Below are positions 1 to 8,312 of a stretch of DNA of 37,229 nt, piece after piece. The number at the start of each line of letters is the position of its first letter. The stretch's first letter is position 1. The position numbers were made by a program, and so were the translations under genes. The notes under the pieces were generated by a model that saw only the letters and a list, made by a program, of their open reading frames with translations, was not told the origin of the DNA and did no database searches. Origin of the DNA: Lachnospiraceae bacterium (GTDB lineage Bacteria; Bacillota_A; Clostridia; Lachnospirales; Lachnospiraceae); contig JAFRMI010000037.1 in the NCBI GenBank assembly GCA_017430765.1, forward strand, positions 1 to 37,229, written 5' to 3'.

Positions 1-19
1 ACCGGATCTATGGAGATCC

Positions 20-2488
20 TTACATTACGACTTTAACTGCCACCGTTCTGCCGACCTGCGCGGCGTCGAACGGGATGACACAGCCTTCCGCTTTTGCGCC
101 GTCAACGAACATCTCTTTTACACCTTTTTCCGACCCGTTCGTCACGACTTCGATTTCGTAATTTACGCTGCGATATCTGCGGCAGACTTTGAAGTTCCCG
201 AAATCATGCGGCACGCAGGGATTCACCATGAGGCCGGAGAGCGTCGGGTACACGCCCAGGATATACTGTGAGATATCCGTAAAGGTCCAGGCCGCGGTTC
301 CTGTGAGCCAGGAATTCTTACCCTGCCCGAAGAATCTGGCGTCGCGGCCCGCCACCATCTGGGAGTATACGTACGGTTCTGTCATATGAATCTCGCTTTT
401 ATCTTCCAGGAAAGCGGGACAGGTCTTTTTGTAGATTTCGAAGGCGCGGCTGCCCCGCCCGATCACGGTTTCCGCGATAGAGACCCACGGGTTGTTGTGG
501 CAGAAGATACCGGCGTTCTCCTTGTAGCCCGGCGGGTAGGAGGAGATCTCTCCCAGCTCCAGATGGTATCTTGTGTAAGCCGGCTGCAGGATCATAATGC
601 CGTACTCGGAATCGAGCCGCTCACGGACGGAGTCGAGCGCCTTTACGGCCTCCCCCGTCTCCACGCCGACGCCCGCAAGTACGCAGAACCCCTGCGGTTC
701 GATATAGATCTGCCCCTCATCGCACTCCGCCGAGCCGACCTTGTGACCGAACGCGTCATAGGCGCGGACGAACCACTCGCCGTCCCACCCGTCCGACAGA
801 AGGGCTTTTTCCATCGCGGCGACTTCCGTGAGGGCACGCGACGCCTCTTCTTCTTTGTTAAGGAACCGGCACAGGTCAGCGTACTCGCGGCCGTATTTGA
901 CAAACATGCCTCCGATGAAGACGGACTCCGCGACCGGCCCTTCCGAGGGACCGAATGTCTGGAAACTTTCGCCGGGGTGTTCGGAGAAGCAGTTGAGATT
1001 CAGGCAGTCGTTCCAGTCGGCGCGGCCGATCAGGGGAAGACCGTGCGGACCCCTGTGGGTAACAGTGTAGTTGAAAGAGCGCGTCAGATGCTCGAAGAGA
1101 GTTGTCGCGCAGGATGCGTCATTGTCGTAGGGCACCATCTCCTCAAGGATCGAGAAATCGCCTGTTTCACGGATATAGGCCGACGTGCCGGCGATCAGCC
1201 ACAGGGGATCGTCGTTGAAACCGGAGCCGATATCCGCATTGCCCTTCTTGGTGAGCGGCTGGTACTGGTGGTATGCGGAGCCGTTCTCAAACTGCGTCGA
1301 CGCGATGTCGATGATCCGCTCCCGCGCGCGGTCCGGGATGAGGTGCACGAACCCCAGAAGGTCCTGGCAGGAGTCGCGGAATCCCATGCCCCGCCCGATC
1401 CCCGACTCGTAATAAGAAGCGGAGCGGCTCATATTGAAGGTGATCATGCACTGGTACTGATTCCAGATATTGACCATCCGGTTGACTTCTTCACTGCCCG
1501 TCTCGACGTGGAAATTGGAGAGCAGGTCCGACCAGTAGGTCTGCAGCTTGAGAAATGCGGCCATGACGTCCGCATCCGTTTTATACCTGTCCATCATGGC
1601 CAGAGCGGGCGCTTTGTTGATGATGCCCCGCTTTATCGCCTCGTAGTCGTCTGCGGCGGCCTGCCCTTCCCACTTGGATTCGGGCGGGTTCTCGCAGTAA
1701 CCCAGGACGAATACATACGATTTCGTCTCTCCCGGCGCAAGCGCAACCGTGATCGCGTGTGACGCCACCGGGTACCACCCCGACGCTATGGAATTTGCCG
1801 GTTTGCCGGAGACAACCGTATCCGGGCAGTCGGGGCCGTTGTAGGCGCCGAGAAATGCGTCGCGGCTCGTCTCAAATCCGTCCACATCCGCATTGACCGT
1901 GTAAAATGCGTAATGGTTCCGCCTCTCACGGTATTCCGTCTTGTGGTAGATGGTGGAGCCGATCACTTCAACTTCGCCGGTCGACAGATTCCGCTGGAAG
2001 TTCTGCTGGTCGTCGAGCGCGTTCCAGAGGCACCATTCAATATATGAGAAGAGCTGGATAGTTTTCGGCTCCTTCGACTCGTTGGTCAACTTCAGCTGCT
2101 GCACTTCACAGGTGTCGTCCATCGGGACGAAGTGAAGGACGTCCGCACCGATGCCGTCTTTTGAGGAAGAGAAGCGTGTATAACCGAGACCGTGCCGGCA
2201 CTCGTAGCGGTCGAGCGGCGTACGGGTCGGCTGCCATGCCGGGTTCCAGACAGTATCGCCGTCCTTTATATAGAAATATTTACCGTTATTGTCGTACGGA
2301 ACACTGTTGTAACGGTACCGCGTGATGCGAAGAAGCTTGGCATCTTTATAGAAGGAATAGCCGCCGCCCGTATTGGAAATCAGGGTGAAAAAATCCTTGT
2401 TCCCCAGATAATTGATCCAGGGAAGCGGTGTCTTTGGGGTGTTAATGACATATTCTCTGCCAGCGTCGTCAAAGAAACCGAATTGCAT
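20..2488 (-). CDS. cbp: Cellobiose phosphorylase (GH94)
   Basis: This 822-residue cytoplasmic enzyme should split cellobiose with phosphate into alpha-glucose 1-phosphate and glucose, which saves ATP compared with hydrolysis. The N-terminus ([15 protein letters not shown], then PWINYLG and [11 protein letters not shown]) and the stretch [16 protein letters not shown] are characteristic of clostridial cellobiose phosphorylases. An N-terminal beta-sandwich is followed by an alpha/alpha-barrel that carries ADWNDCLN. By comparison with studied GH94 enzymes, Asp494 of the Trp-Asn-Asp motif is the catalytic acid. The length is normal for the family. The ATG follows AAAGGAG at a good distance. The gene is divergent from a LacI-type regulator and has its own promoter with an operator candidate in the spacer, so local repression is likely. 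A cellodextrin- or chitobiose-phosphorylase specificity is less likely but cannot be excluded by eye. There is no signal peptide, so cellobiose must be imported by a transporter not seen here. Confidence 0.93.
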   Translation of the reverse strand: MQFGFFDDAGREYVINTPKTPLPWINYLGNKDFFTLISNTGGGYSFYKDAKLLRITRYRYNSVPYDNNGKYFYIKDGDTVWNPAWQPTRTPLDRYECRHGLGYTRFSSSKDGIGADVLHFVPMDDTCEVQQLKLTNESKEPKTIQLFSYIEWCLWNALDDQQNFQRNLSTGEVEVIGSTIYHKTEYRERRNHYAFYTVNADVDGFETSRDAFLGAYNGPDCPDTVVSGKPANSIASGWYPVASHAITVALAPGETKSYVFVLGYCENPPESKWEGQAAADDYEAIKRGIINKAPALAMMDRYKTDADVMAAFLKLQTYWSDLLSNFHVETGSEEVNRMVNIWNQYQCMITFNMSRSASYYESGIGRGMGFRDSCQDLLGFVHLIPDRARERIIDIASTQFENGSAYHQYQPLTKKGNADIGSGFNDDPLWLIAGTSAYIRETGDFSILEEMVPYDNDASCATTLFEHLTRSFNYTVTHRGPHGLPLIGRADWNDCLNLNCFSEHPGESFQTFGPSEGPVAESVFIGGMFVKYGREYADLCRFLNKEEEASRALTEVAAMEKALLSDGWDGEWFVRAYDAFGHKVGSAECDEGQIYIEPQGFCVLAGVGVETGEAVKALDSVRERLDSEYGIMILQPAYTRYHLELGEISSYPPGYKENAGIFCHNNPWVSIAETVIGRGSRAFEIYKKTCPAFLEDKSEIHMTEPYVYSQMVAGRDARFFGQGKNSWLTGTAAWTFTDISQYILGVYPTLSGLMVNPCVPHDFGNFKVCRRYRSVNYEIEVVTNGSEKGVKEMFVDGAKAEGCVIPFDAAQVGRTVAVKVVM

Positions 2489-2549
2489 ACAGCATCTCCT
2501 TTGCTAAACCGATTAAGTTAAACTACATAATAAAAGTATGAATAGGACT

Positions 2550-2578
2550 ATTATAGGTGCAGAAAACGTCAAAAGCAA
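2550..2578 (-). promoter_or_regulatory. Promoter of the cellobiose phosphorylase gene
   Basis: Read on the reverse strand, TTGCTT (2573-2578) and a perfect TATAAT (2550-2555) are separated by 17 bases. The -10 box lies about 62 bases before the ATG. The spacer contains the operator candidate GACGTTTTC. Confidence 0.75.
2562..2570. promoter_or_regulatory. LacI-type operator candidate inside the cbp promoter
   Basis: GAAAACGTC lies between the -35 and -10 boxes of the cellobiose phosphorylase promoter. Binding there would block RNA polymerase. It shares the AAAACG core with two other sites in the same spacer. It could be bound by the adjacent LacI-family protein or by CcpA. Confidence 0.45.
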
Positions 2579-2613
2579 GGGAAATTTGGGCTCTTTGGAA
2601 AATGCGGCATATT

Positions 2614-2623
2614 AAAACGATTT
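2614..2623. promoter_or_regulatory. Second AAAACG operator candidate
   Basis: AAAACGATTT is a near-palindrome centred on CG. It lies roughly 36 bases upstream of the cbp -35 box and could serve as an auxiliary operator. It is supported only by its resemblance to the sites at 2562 and 2833. Confidence 0.3.
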
Positions 2624-2793
2624 CTTGTTTTCTTTCGGGAGAGCCGGAATTTATTTTCAGGAATTTTCGGAGCTGAAGGAGAAAGCGCGGCTTTACTGGC
2701 TGCATTTTTCTATATTAGAAGAAATAAAGTGGGCAGGACCGAGCAGACGAAGCGAAAATTACGAAAACAGAACTTAAAAATTTCAAATTCTGC

Positions 2794-2822
2794 TTGCACC
2801 TGACGAAAAAGTGAGGTATAGT
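2794..2822 (+). promoter_or_regulatory. Promoter of the LacI-family regulator gene
   Basis: TTGCAC (2794-2799) and TATAGT (2817-2822) are 17 bases apart and point at the regulator gene. The predicted transcription start falls just before or within the palindrome AAACGTTT. Confidence 0.65.
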
Positions 2823-2832
2823 TAAGATGTCG

Positions 2833-2841
2833 AAAACGTTT
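2833..2841. promoter_or_regulatory. LacI-type operator candidate at the regulator's own start site
   Basis: AAAACGTTT contains the perfect 8-base palindrome AAACGTTT (2834-2841). It lies about 11 bases after the -10 box of the regulator promoter, a position that fits autorepression. The central CG with flanking A and T runs is typical of LacI/GalR operators. It also partly matches a CcpA cre site. Confidence 0.5.
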
Positions 2842-2862
2842 GAGAGATGAAAGGAACACAGC

Positions 2863-3882
2863 ATGGTTTCCATGAAGGATATCGCTGCCCGCTGCGGCGT
2901 TTCAGTGGCGACGGTCAGCAAAGCTCTGAATGATCACAGCGACATCAGTGAAGCCACGAAGAGACTCGTCAGAAAATGCGCACAGGAGATGGGGTATTTC
3001 CCGAACTCCTCCGCGAGGGCACTGAAGACCAACCGGACGTATAATCTCGGTGTACTGTTTGTTGACCGGGCCAGGAACGGGCTCACGCAGGACTATTTTG
3101 CAAGGGTTCTGGACAGCTTTAAGGTCGCGGCGGAGGCGAAGGGGTATGACCTGACATTCATCAACTGTGATAAGACGACACAGCGGATGACCTATCTCGA
3201 GCACAGCCGCTACCGGGGCGTGGACGGCGTCGTCATCGCCTGCGTGGACTTTGACCAGACGGAGGTTTCGGAACTGATCCGGAGCGAGATTCCGGTTGTT
3301 ACGATTGACCACAGCTTCGACAATAAGCCGTCTGTGGTATCTGACAATATCCGCGGGATGCGGGATCTGGTGGAGTACATCGCCTCCTGCGGGCACAGGC
3401 GGATCGCCTATGTGAACGGGGGCGATAAGTCGAGTTCATCGGTCACGCGAAACCGGATCGGGAGCTTTTACCGCACGATGGCGGATCTGGGCATCCAGAT
3501 TCCCGAGGAATATGTACTGGATGCGGATTACCGGAACCCGGAGCTGACCAGGGCGTGCGTAGAGAAACTGCTTGACTGCAGGGAACGGCCGACCTGTATT
3601 CTTATGCCGGACGACCTGGCGGCCATCGGCGGGATCAACGCGATCCATGACCGCGGACTGCGGATCCCGGAGGATGTCTCCATCGCGGCTTATGACGGAA
3701 TCGATATCGCAAAATATCTTGAGCCCAAGATCTGTACGATCGAGCAGGATACCGCGACGATCGGGAGCAAAGCGGCGGAGAAGCTGATCGGCCTCATCGA
3801 GCACCCGAAGACGACACTGATCGAGAGAATTCTTGTGGAGGGGACCCTTCTTCCGGGCAATTCTGTCGCGAAGATCGGGTAG
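2863..3882 (+). CDS. LacI/GalR-family transcriptional regulator
   Basis: This 339-residue protein has the standard LacI layout. The N-terminal helix-turn-helix (VSMKDIAARCGVSVATVSKA, about residues 2-21) is followed by a hinge helix near SSARALKTNRTYNLGVLF. The rest is a periplasmic-binding-protein-like effector domain (about 60-330) with typical segments such as GVDGVVIAC, VSDNIRGM and IPEDVSIAAYDG. AAGGA stands 7 bases before the chosen ATG. The divergent neighbour is cellobiose phosphorylase, so the simplest inference is that it represses that gene and itself through the AAAACG sites, with release by cellobiose or a related sugar. The effector cannot be read from the sequence. An RNA hairpin without an adjacent T-run follows the gene. 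Confidence 0.9.
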   Translation: MVSMKDIAARCGVSVATVSKALNDHSDISEATKRLVRKCAQEMGYFPNSSARALKTNRTYNLGVLFVDRARNGLTQDYFARVLDSFKVAAEAKGYDLTFINCDKTTQRMTYLEHSRYRGVDGVVIACVDFDQTEVSELIRSEIPVVTIDHSFDNKPSVVSDNIRGMRDLVEYIASCGHRRIAYVNGGDKSSSSVTRNRIGSFYRTMADLGIQIPEEYVLDADYRNPELTRACVEKLLDCRERPTCILMPDDLAAIGGINAIHDRGLRIPEDVSIAAYDGIDIAKYLEPKICTIEQDTATIGSKAAEKLIGLIEHPKTTLIERILVEGTLLPGNSVAKIG

Positions 3883-3943
3883 GAAGGGTGCGCGTGCGGC
3901 GGCCTTGGCGGAGTGAGGCATTATCATAACGGAATGACTGCGG

Positions 3944-3974
3944 AGCGGTGCGGGAAGAGGTTCCCCGCGCCGCT
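3944..3974 (+). terminator. GC-rich hairpin after the LacI-family gene
   Basis: AGCGGTGCGGG (3944-3954) pairs with CCCGCGCCGCT (3964-3974) with one wobble and a 9-base loop. No T-run follows directly; the nearest T-rich stretch starts about 9 bases later. It probably ends or stabilises the upstream transcript. Confidence 0.4.
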
Positions 3975-3989
3975 TCCTGCGGTTTTGCC

Positions 3990-4018
3990 TTGTTATTTTC
4001 ACAGCACACGGGTATAGT
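3990..4018 (+). promoter_or_regulatory. Promoter of the DUF1846 gene
   Basis: TTGTTA (3990-3995) and TATAGT (4013-4018) are separated by 17 bases. They lie about 75 bases upstream of the DUF1846 start. Confidence 0.55.
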
Positions 4019-4083
4019 AGAAGATGTGTGATTGTTCGGGGCGGCTGAACGATTGCGCACTTGTTTGAGGAACCTTTTATGGC

Positions 4084-4089
4084 GGAGGA
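4084..4089 (+). promoter_or_regulatory. Ribosome binding site that decides the DUF1846 start
   Basis: GGAGGA precedes the ATG at 4094 by 4 bases. It supports that start over the in-frame TTG at 4061 and the ATG at 4079, and it gives the N-terminus MGRIGFDNDKYL usual for the family. Confidence 0.6.
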
Positions 4090-4093
4090 AGTA

Positions 4094-5581
4094 ATGGGCA
4101 GAATAGGATTTGACAACGATAAATATCTGAAGACGCAAAGTGAGCACATCCGGAACCGGATCCACGCTTTTGGCGGCAAGCTGTATCTGGAATTCGGCGG
4201 CAAGCTGTTTGACGATTACCACGCGTCCCGCGTTCTCCCGGGATTTCACCCGGACTCCAAGATCCGGATGCTGAAGGAGCTCCGCGACCAGGTGGAGATT
4301 GTGATCGCTATCAATGCCGCGGATATTGAGAAAAATAAAGTCCGCGGAGACCTGGGAATCACATATGATATGGATGTTCTGCGTCTGGCGGACGCATTTA
4401 CCGGAGAGGGACTCTTCGTGGGTTCTGTTGTCCTTACCCGCTTCGCGGAGCAGCCGGCGGCGATTGCGTATGCGAAAAAGCTGAAAGCGCTGGGTATGAA
4501 AGTGTACCGCCATTATCCGATTGAAGGTTATCCGTCCAATTTGCCGCTGATCGTGAGCGATGATGGCTACGGGCGCAACGACTTTATTGAGACGACGCAT
4601 CCGCTTGTCGTCGTCACGGCGCCCGGACCGGGCAGCGGGAAGATGGCGACGTGTTTAAGCCAGCTCTACCATGAGCACAAGCGCGGCGTGGAGGCCGGGT
4701 ATGCCAAGTTCGAGACATTTCCGATCTGGAATCTGCCGCTGAACCACCCCGTCAATCTGGCCTATGAAGCGGCGACGGCGGATCTTGACGACGTCAACAT
4801 GATCGATCCCTTCCATCTGGAAGCCTATGGTGAAACGGTCGTCAATTATAACCGCGACGTGGAAGTATTTCCCGTACTTTCGGCAATTTTTGAGAAGATC
4901 TCCGGAACGTCCCCGTATAAGTCACCGACAGATATGGGCGTCAATATGGCCGGGAACTGCATCTTTGACGACGAGGCGGTCCGCGATGCGGCGAAGCAGG
5001 AGATCATCCGGCGGTATTTCCAGGCGGAGTGCGAGAAGAGAAAGGGCAATGCCGGAGACCAGCCGGTGAGGAAGATAGATCTCCTGATGAAGAAGGCGGG
5101 AATCTCCCTCTATGACAGGCCGGTTGTCGCGGCAGCCAATATCAAGGCGCAGCAGACGGGAAATCCGGCGGCGGCGATGGAAATGGCTGACGGCTCGATC
5201 CTGACGGGAAAGACGTCTCCGCTGCTCGGGGCGTCCTCCGCCCTTCTGCTCAACGCGCTGAAGAAGCTTGCGGGGATCGAGGACAGCGTCAGGCTTCTGC
5301 CAAGGGCGTTCATTGAGCCGGTGATGGATCTTAAGATGAATGCGCTTGGAAGCGACGAGAATTCCCTGCTTCATCTGAACGAGATCCTGATTGCGCTTGC
5401 GATTGCGGCGGTAACGGATCTGAATGCCAGGGAGGCTCTGAAACAGATCCCGAATCTCAAGGGGCTGGAGGCACATTCCTCGGTCATCCTCGCGCAGATC
5501 GACGAGGGCGTCTTCAAAAAACTCGGCGTCAATCTGACCTGTGAGCCGAACTACGAGAGTAAAAAACTGTACCACAAATAG
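4094..5581 (+). CDS. DUF1846 family protein
   Basis: This 495-residue soluble protein belongs to the conserved Firmicute family DUF1846, recognised from the N-terminus IGFDNDKYLKTQSEHI and the segments FGGKLFDDYHASRVLPGF and GVNMAGNCIFDD. Its biochemical role is not established to my knowledge. A phosphate-binding-loop-like motif, APGPGSGKM (residues 176-184), follows a beta-strand-like VVVT, so nucleotide or phosphate binding is plausible. There is no signal peptide or membrane segment. The length is normal and the gene is intact. It has its own promoter and terminator, so it appears to be transcribed alone between the LacI-family gene and galK. The start at 4094 is preferred because of GGAGGA and family homology; a start at 4079 would add five residues. 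Confidence 0.88.
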   Translation: MGRIGFDNDKYLKTQSEHIRNRIHAFGGKLYLEFGGKLFDDYHASRVLPGFHPDSKIRMLKELRDQVEIVIAINAADIEKNKVRGDLGITYDMDVLRLADAFTGEGLFVGSVVLTRFAEQPAAIAYAKKLKALGMKVYRHYPIEGYPSNLPLIVSDDGYGRNDFIETTHPLVVVTAPGPGSGKMATCLSQLYHEHKRGVEAGYAKFETFPIWNLPLNHPVNLAYEAATADLDDVNMIDPFHLEAYGETVVNYNRDVEVFPVLSAIFEKISGTSPYKSPTDMGVNMAGNCIFDDEAVRDAAKQEIIRRYFQAECEKRKGNAGDQPVRKIDLLMKKAGISLYDRPVVAAANIKAQQTGNPAAAMEMADGSILTGKTSPLLGASSALLLNALKKLAGIEDSVRLLPRAFIEPVMDLKMNALGSDENSLLHLNEILIALAIAAVTDLNAREALKQIPNLKGLEAHSSVILAQIDEGVFKKLGVNLTCEPNYESKKLYHK

Positions 5582-5589
5582 GACGCGGT

Positions 5590-5629
5590 GACTGTCGGAT
5601 CAAGCGGATCCCGGCAGTCCCTTTTTTTT
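5590..5629 (+). terminator. Intrinsic terminator of the DUF1846 gene
   Basis: GACTGTCGGATC pairs with GATCCCGGCAGTC, with one wobble and one bulge, and is followed by eight T residues (5622-5629). Confidence 0.85.
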
Positions 5630-5646
5630 CTATGTTCATGAATCCA

Positions 5647-5675
5647 TTGACTTCTGTCCTTTATGCGAATATGGT
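5647..5675 (+). promoter_or_regulatory. Likely galK promoter
   Basis: TTGACT (5647-5652) is followed after 17 bases by TATGGT (5670-5675), about 40 bases before the galK ATG. A second possible -10, TATCAT, lies at 5681. Confidence 0.5.
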
Positions 5676-5715
5676 TAAAGTATCATAGAAGAAACACGCA
5701 TGTTAGGAGGTCCGG

Positions 5716-6972
5716 ATGAACGAACAGGAAATTCTTGCATATCTGAAAGAGGCATTTAAAGATGCATTTGGCGGTGACGGTTCCGATGCGCATTTTTATT
5801 TTGCGCCCGGGCGCGTCAATCTGATCGGAGAGCACACGGATTACAACGGCGGCCATGTGTTTCCCTGCGCCCTCACGCTTGGGACATATGCGGCTGCCAG
5901 AAAGAGGGCGGACCGGACCGTCAGACTCATGTCGCTCAACATGAAGGATGCGCCGCTGGTTGAGTTTACACTGGATGATGACCCGGACCTTGCTGCCGGC
6001 AGGGCTTCCGGCGGTGTGTCGGGGGCGGGATGGGCCAACTATCCCAAGGGTGTCATCCGCGCTGCCTACGACTACCGCAAAAAATTCATACGGGAGGCGA
6101 TCCCGATTCTGCCCTCCGGCCTCGATGTCGTCTTTTATGGAAATATTCCCGCGGGTTCCGGCCTCTCTTCGTCTGCTTCCCTGGAAGTTCTGACCGGCCT
6201 CATCCTGCGGGAGGAGTTCGGTCTGGTCGAGATCTCGCAGGAGGATATTGCCATTCTCGGACAGAAAGCGGAGAATGAATATGTCGGCATGAACTGCGGC
6301 ATCATGGACCAGTTCGCTTCTGCCATGGGGAAGAAGGGGTATGCGATCTTCCTTGATACCAACACGCTCGATTACACATACGCCCCTCTGAAGATGCCGG
6401 ATGCGTCCATCGTGATCACGAACAGCAAGGTGAAGCACTCCCTGGCCTCATCGGAGTACAACACGAGACGGAGCGAGTGTGAAGAGGCACTGCACCGCAT
6501 TCTCTATTATCTCCGGAAACTTGAGGCGGACTCCACTCGCCCGGAGGACCTCCCCTCTGCCTCTGAGGTGGAGGCGCTCGGCGATCTGGAGCCGGCTGTA
6601 TTTGACCGGATCAAGCGGACGATTGGGGACGAGGATCTGATCCGGCGCGCGCGCCATGCGGTCTATGAGAATGCGCGCACAAAGCAGGCTGTATCTGCCC
6701 TTGAAGCGGGGGATCTGGAGGAGTTCGGAAGGCTGATGAATGCCTCTCATGTTTCCCTTCGCGATGATTACCAGGTGAGCTGCCCCGAGGTGGATTTCCT
6801 GGTAGAGGAGGCCTGGAAGCTGCCGGGTGTTCTGGGAAGCCGGATCACGGGCGGCGGTTTCGGCGGCTGCACAGTGAGTATTGTGAAAAATGAAACCATC
6901 CCGGACTTCCGGACACATCTGGCCGACGCCTACCGCGCATACTGCGGAAAGAGGCGGAATTCTATATTGTGA
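5716..6972 (+). CDS. galK: Galactokinase
   Basis: This enzyme phosphorylates galactose with ATP to galactose 1-phosphate, the first committed step of the Leloir pathway, in the cytoplasm. The galactokinase signature is at residues 32-46 (GRVNLIGEHTDYNGG). The GHMP ATP-binding loop PAGSGLSSSAS starts near residue 145, and the C-terminal GHMP motif ITGGGFGGCT starts near 377. At 418 residues it is longer than the roughly 380-390 usual in bacteria. The extra length appears to include the charged stretch around residues 255-300. AGGAGG precedes the ATG by 7 bases. galE follows after 190 bases; galT, the expected third gene, is absent from the window. Confidence 0.94.
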   Translation: MNEQEILAYLKEAFKDAFGGDGSDAHFYFAPGRVNLIGEHTDYNGGHVFPCALTLGTYAAARKRADRTVRLMSLNMKDAPLVEFTLDDDPDLAAGRASGGVSGAGWANYPKGVIRAAYDYRKKFIREAIPILPSGLDVVFYGNIPAGSGLSSSASLEVLTGLILREEFGLVEISQEDIAILGQKAENEYVGMNCGIMDQFASAMGKKGYAIFLDTNTLDYTYAPLKMPDASIVITNSKVKHSLASSEYNTRRSECEEALHRILYYLRKLEADSTRPEDLPSASEVEALGDLEPAVFDRIKRTIGDEDLIRRARHAVYENARTKQAVSALEAGDLEEFGRLMNASHVSLRDDYQVSCPEVDFLVEEAWKLPGVLGSRITGGGFGGCTVSIVKNETIPDFRTHLADAYRAYCGKRRNSIL

Positions 6973-6994
6973 GCCCGGGGCAGGGGGCACACAA

Positions 6995-7088
6995 GCTGTA
7001 AGAGATCGGATCGGCCTCTCTTAGACGTTCTGTGTTTGTTATCATAAAGCAGCGCGGGAGTGCGCGGGCTGTAAGGGATCAGAGCGGC
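6995..7088 (+). repeat. Pair of 21-base direct repeats between galK and galE
   Basis: GCTGTAAGAGATCGGATCGGC-type copies stand at 6995-7015 and 7068-7088 and agree at 18 of 21 bases, 73 bases apart. The rest of this 190-base spacer is GC-rich with a short GCGCGGG repeat. I see no terminator in it, so galK and galE may share a transcript. Confidence 0.5.
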
Positions 7089-7162
7089 GTAATGGAACAA
7101 TAAAGCCGCGCAGGCGCTATATGGAGGGTGCGGCGGCTGCATTTTTACGGAGGAGATGTACT

Positions 7163-8200
7163 ATGAAAGTGCTTGTAACTGGAGGGACAGGGTTTATCGG
7201 AAGCCACACTGTCGTAGAGCTTCTTGCGGCCGGATATGATGTGGTGATCGTGGATAATCTGTACAACTCGAAAGCGATGGTCGTGGACAGGATCGAGGAG
7301 ATCACCGGCAAAAGACCGGTGTTCTACGAGGCGGACGTGCTCGACCGCGGGAAGCTGGCCCGGATTTTTGAGGAGCAGGCGGCGGATGGGACGCCGATTG
7401 AAGCGGTGATCCACTTCGCGGGGTATAAGGCGGTCGGCGAATCCACAAAAAAGCCGATCGAGTATTACCACAATAATCTGGAGACCACACTTGTTCTGTG
7501 CGATACCATGCGCGCACATAACTGCAAGAAGATTGTGTTCTCGAGTTCGGCGACTGTGTACGGGGATCCGGCTTTTGTGCCGATCACCGAGGAGTGCCCG
7601 CTCGGGGAGACGACGAATCCCTACGGCGCTACGAAGTCGATGCAGGAGCGGATCCTGACGGATATCTGGAGAAGCGACAACGAGTGGCAGGTCATGCTGC
7701 TCCGCTACTTCAACCCGATCGGCGCGCACAAAAGCGGATTAATTGGAGAGGACCCCAAGGGAATTCCGAACAATCTTCTTCCGTATGTCGCGCAGGTCGC
7801 TTCCGGAAAACTCGAGAAGATCCATGTCTTCGGCGATGATTATGATACGCCGGACGGCACGGGCGTGCGGGATTATATTCACGTCGTGGATCTGGCGAAG
7901 GGGCATGTGAAGGCGATCGAGGGAATGGAGACGCTTCCGGGGGTCAATATTTTTAATCTCGGAACCGGAACGGGATACAGTGTTCTGGATATCGTGAAGG
8001 CTTTTGACAAGGCGTGCGGAAAGGAACTGCCCTATGTGATTGACCCGCGGCGTCCCGGAGACGTGGCGCAGTGCTACTCGGATCCTTCGAAGGCGGAGAA
8101 ACTGCTTCACTGGAAGGCGGAGAAAACGATCGAGGATATGTGCCGCGACGCGTGGAACTGGCAGTCGAAGAATCCGGATGGCTATGTGGAGGGCACCTGA
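7163..8200 (+). CDS. galE: UDP-glucose 4-epimerase
   Basis: This 345-residue NAD-dependent epimerase interconverts UDP-galactose and UDP-glucose and links the Leloir pathway to cell-wall and glycan precursors. The Rossmann motif TGGTGFIGSH is at residues 6-15. The serine-rich SSSATVYG starts at residue 127, and the catalytic Tyr154-x3-Lys158 lies in PYGATKSM. RYFNPIGAH and GTGVRDYIHVVDLA are GalE hallmarks. The start at 7163 is chosen because GGAGGAG (7149-7155) lies 7 bases before it and MKVLVTGG is the usual N-terminus; an upstream ATG at 7121 would add 14 unconserved residues. A two-way terminator follows. Confidence 0.95.
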   Translation: MKVLVTGGTGFIGSHTVVELLAAGYDVVIVDNLYNSKAMVVDRIEEITGKRPVFYEADVLDRGKLARIFEEQAADGTPIEAVIHFAGYKAVGESTKKPIEYYHNNLETTLVLCDTMRAHNCKKIVFSSSATVYGDPAFVPITEECPLGETTNPYGATKSMQERILTDIWRSDNEWQVMLLRYFNPIGAHKSGLIGEDPKGIPNNLLPYVAQVASGKLEKIHVFGDDYDTPDGTGVRDYIHVVDLAKGHVKAIEGMETLPGVNIFNLGTGTGYSVLDIVKAFDKACGKELPYVIDPRRPGDVAQCYSDPSKAEKLLHWKAEKTIEDMCRDAWNWQSKNPDGYVEGT

Positions 8201-8261
8201 CCGCTTTCTTCGTGAGACAGTCACTTTATGGGACCGGCCGCAATTCAATAATATAGAAAAA

Positions 8262-8307
8262 CACCGCGGGCCTGTGCCCGCGGTGCTGCATTTTGGCTGC
8301 ATTTTTT
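8262..8307. terminator. Two-way intrinsic terminator between galE and the SH3b gene
   Basis: CACCGCGGGC (8262-8271) pairs perfectly with GCCCGCGGTG (8276-8285) around CTGT. On the reverse strand TTTTT follows at once, a strong terminator for the SH3b gene. On the forward strand TTTT and TTTTTT follow a few bases later, ending galE transcription. Confidence 0.85.
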
Positions 8308-8312
8308 GATTG

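Noticed and set aside
386..1762. 458-codon forward open frame
   Set aside because: It is antisense to cellobiose phosphorylase with no family resemblance and no ribosome site.
3436..4203. 255-codon reverse-strand open frame across the LacI-DUF1846 spacer
   Set aside because: It is mostly antisense to two recognised genes and has no family resemblance.
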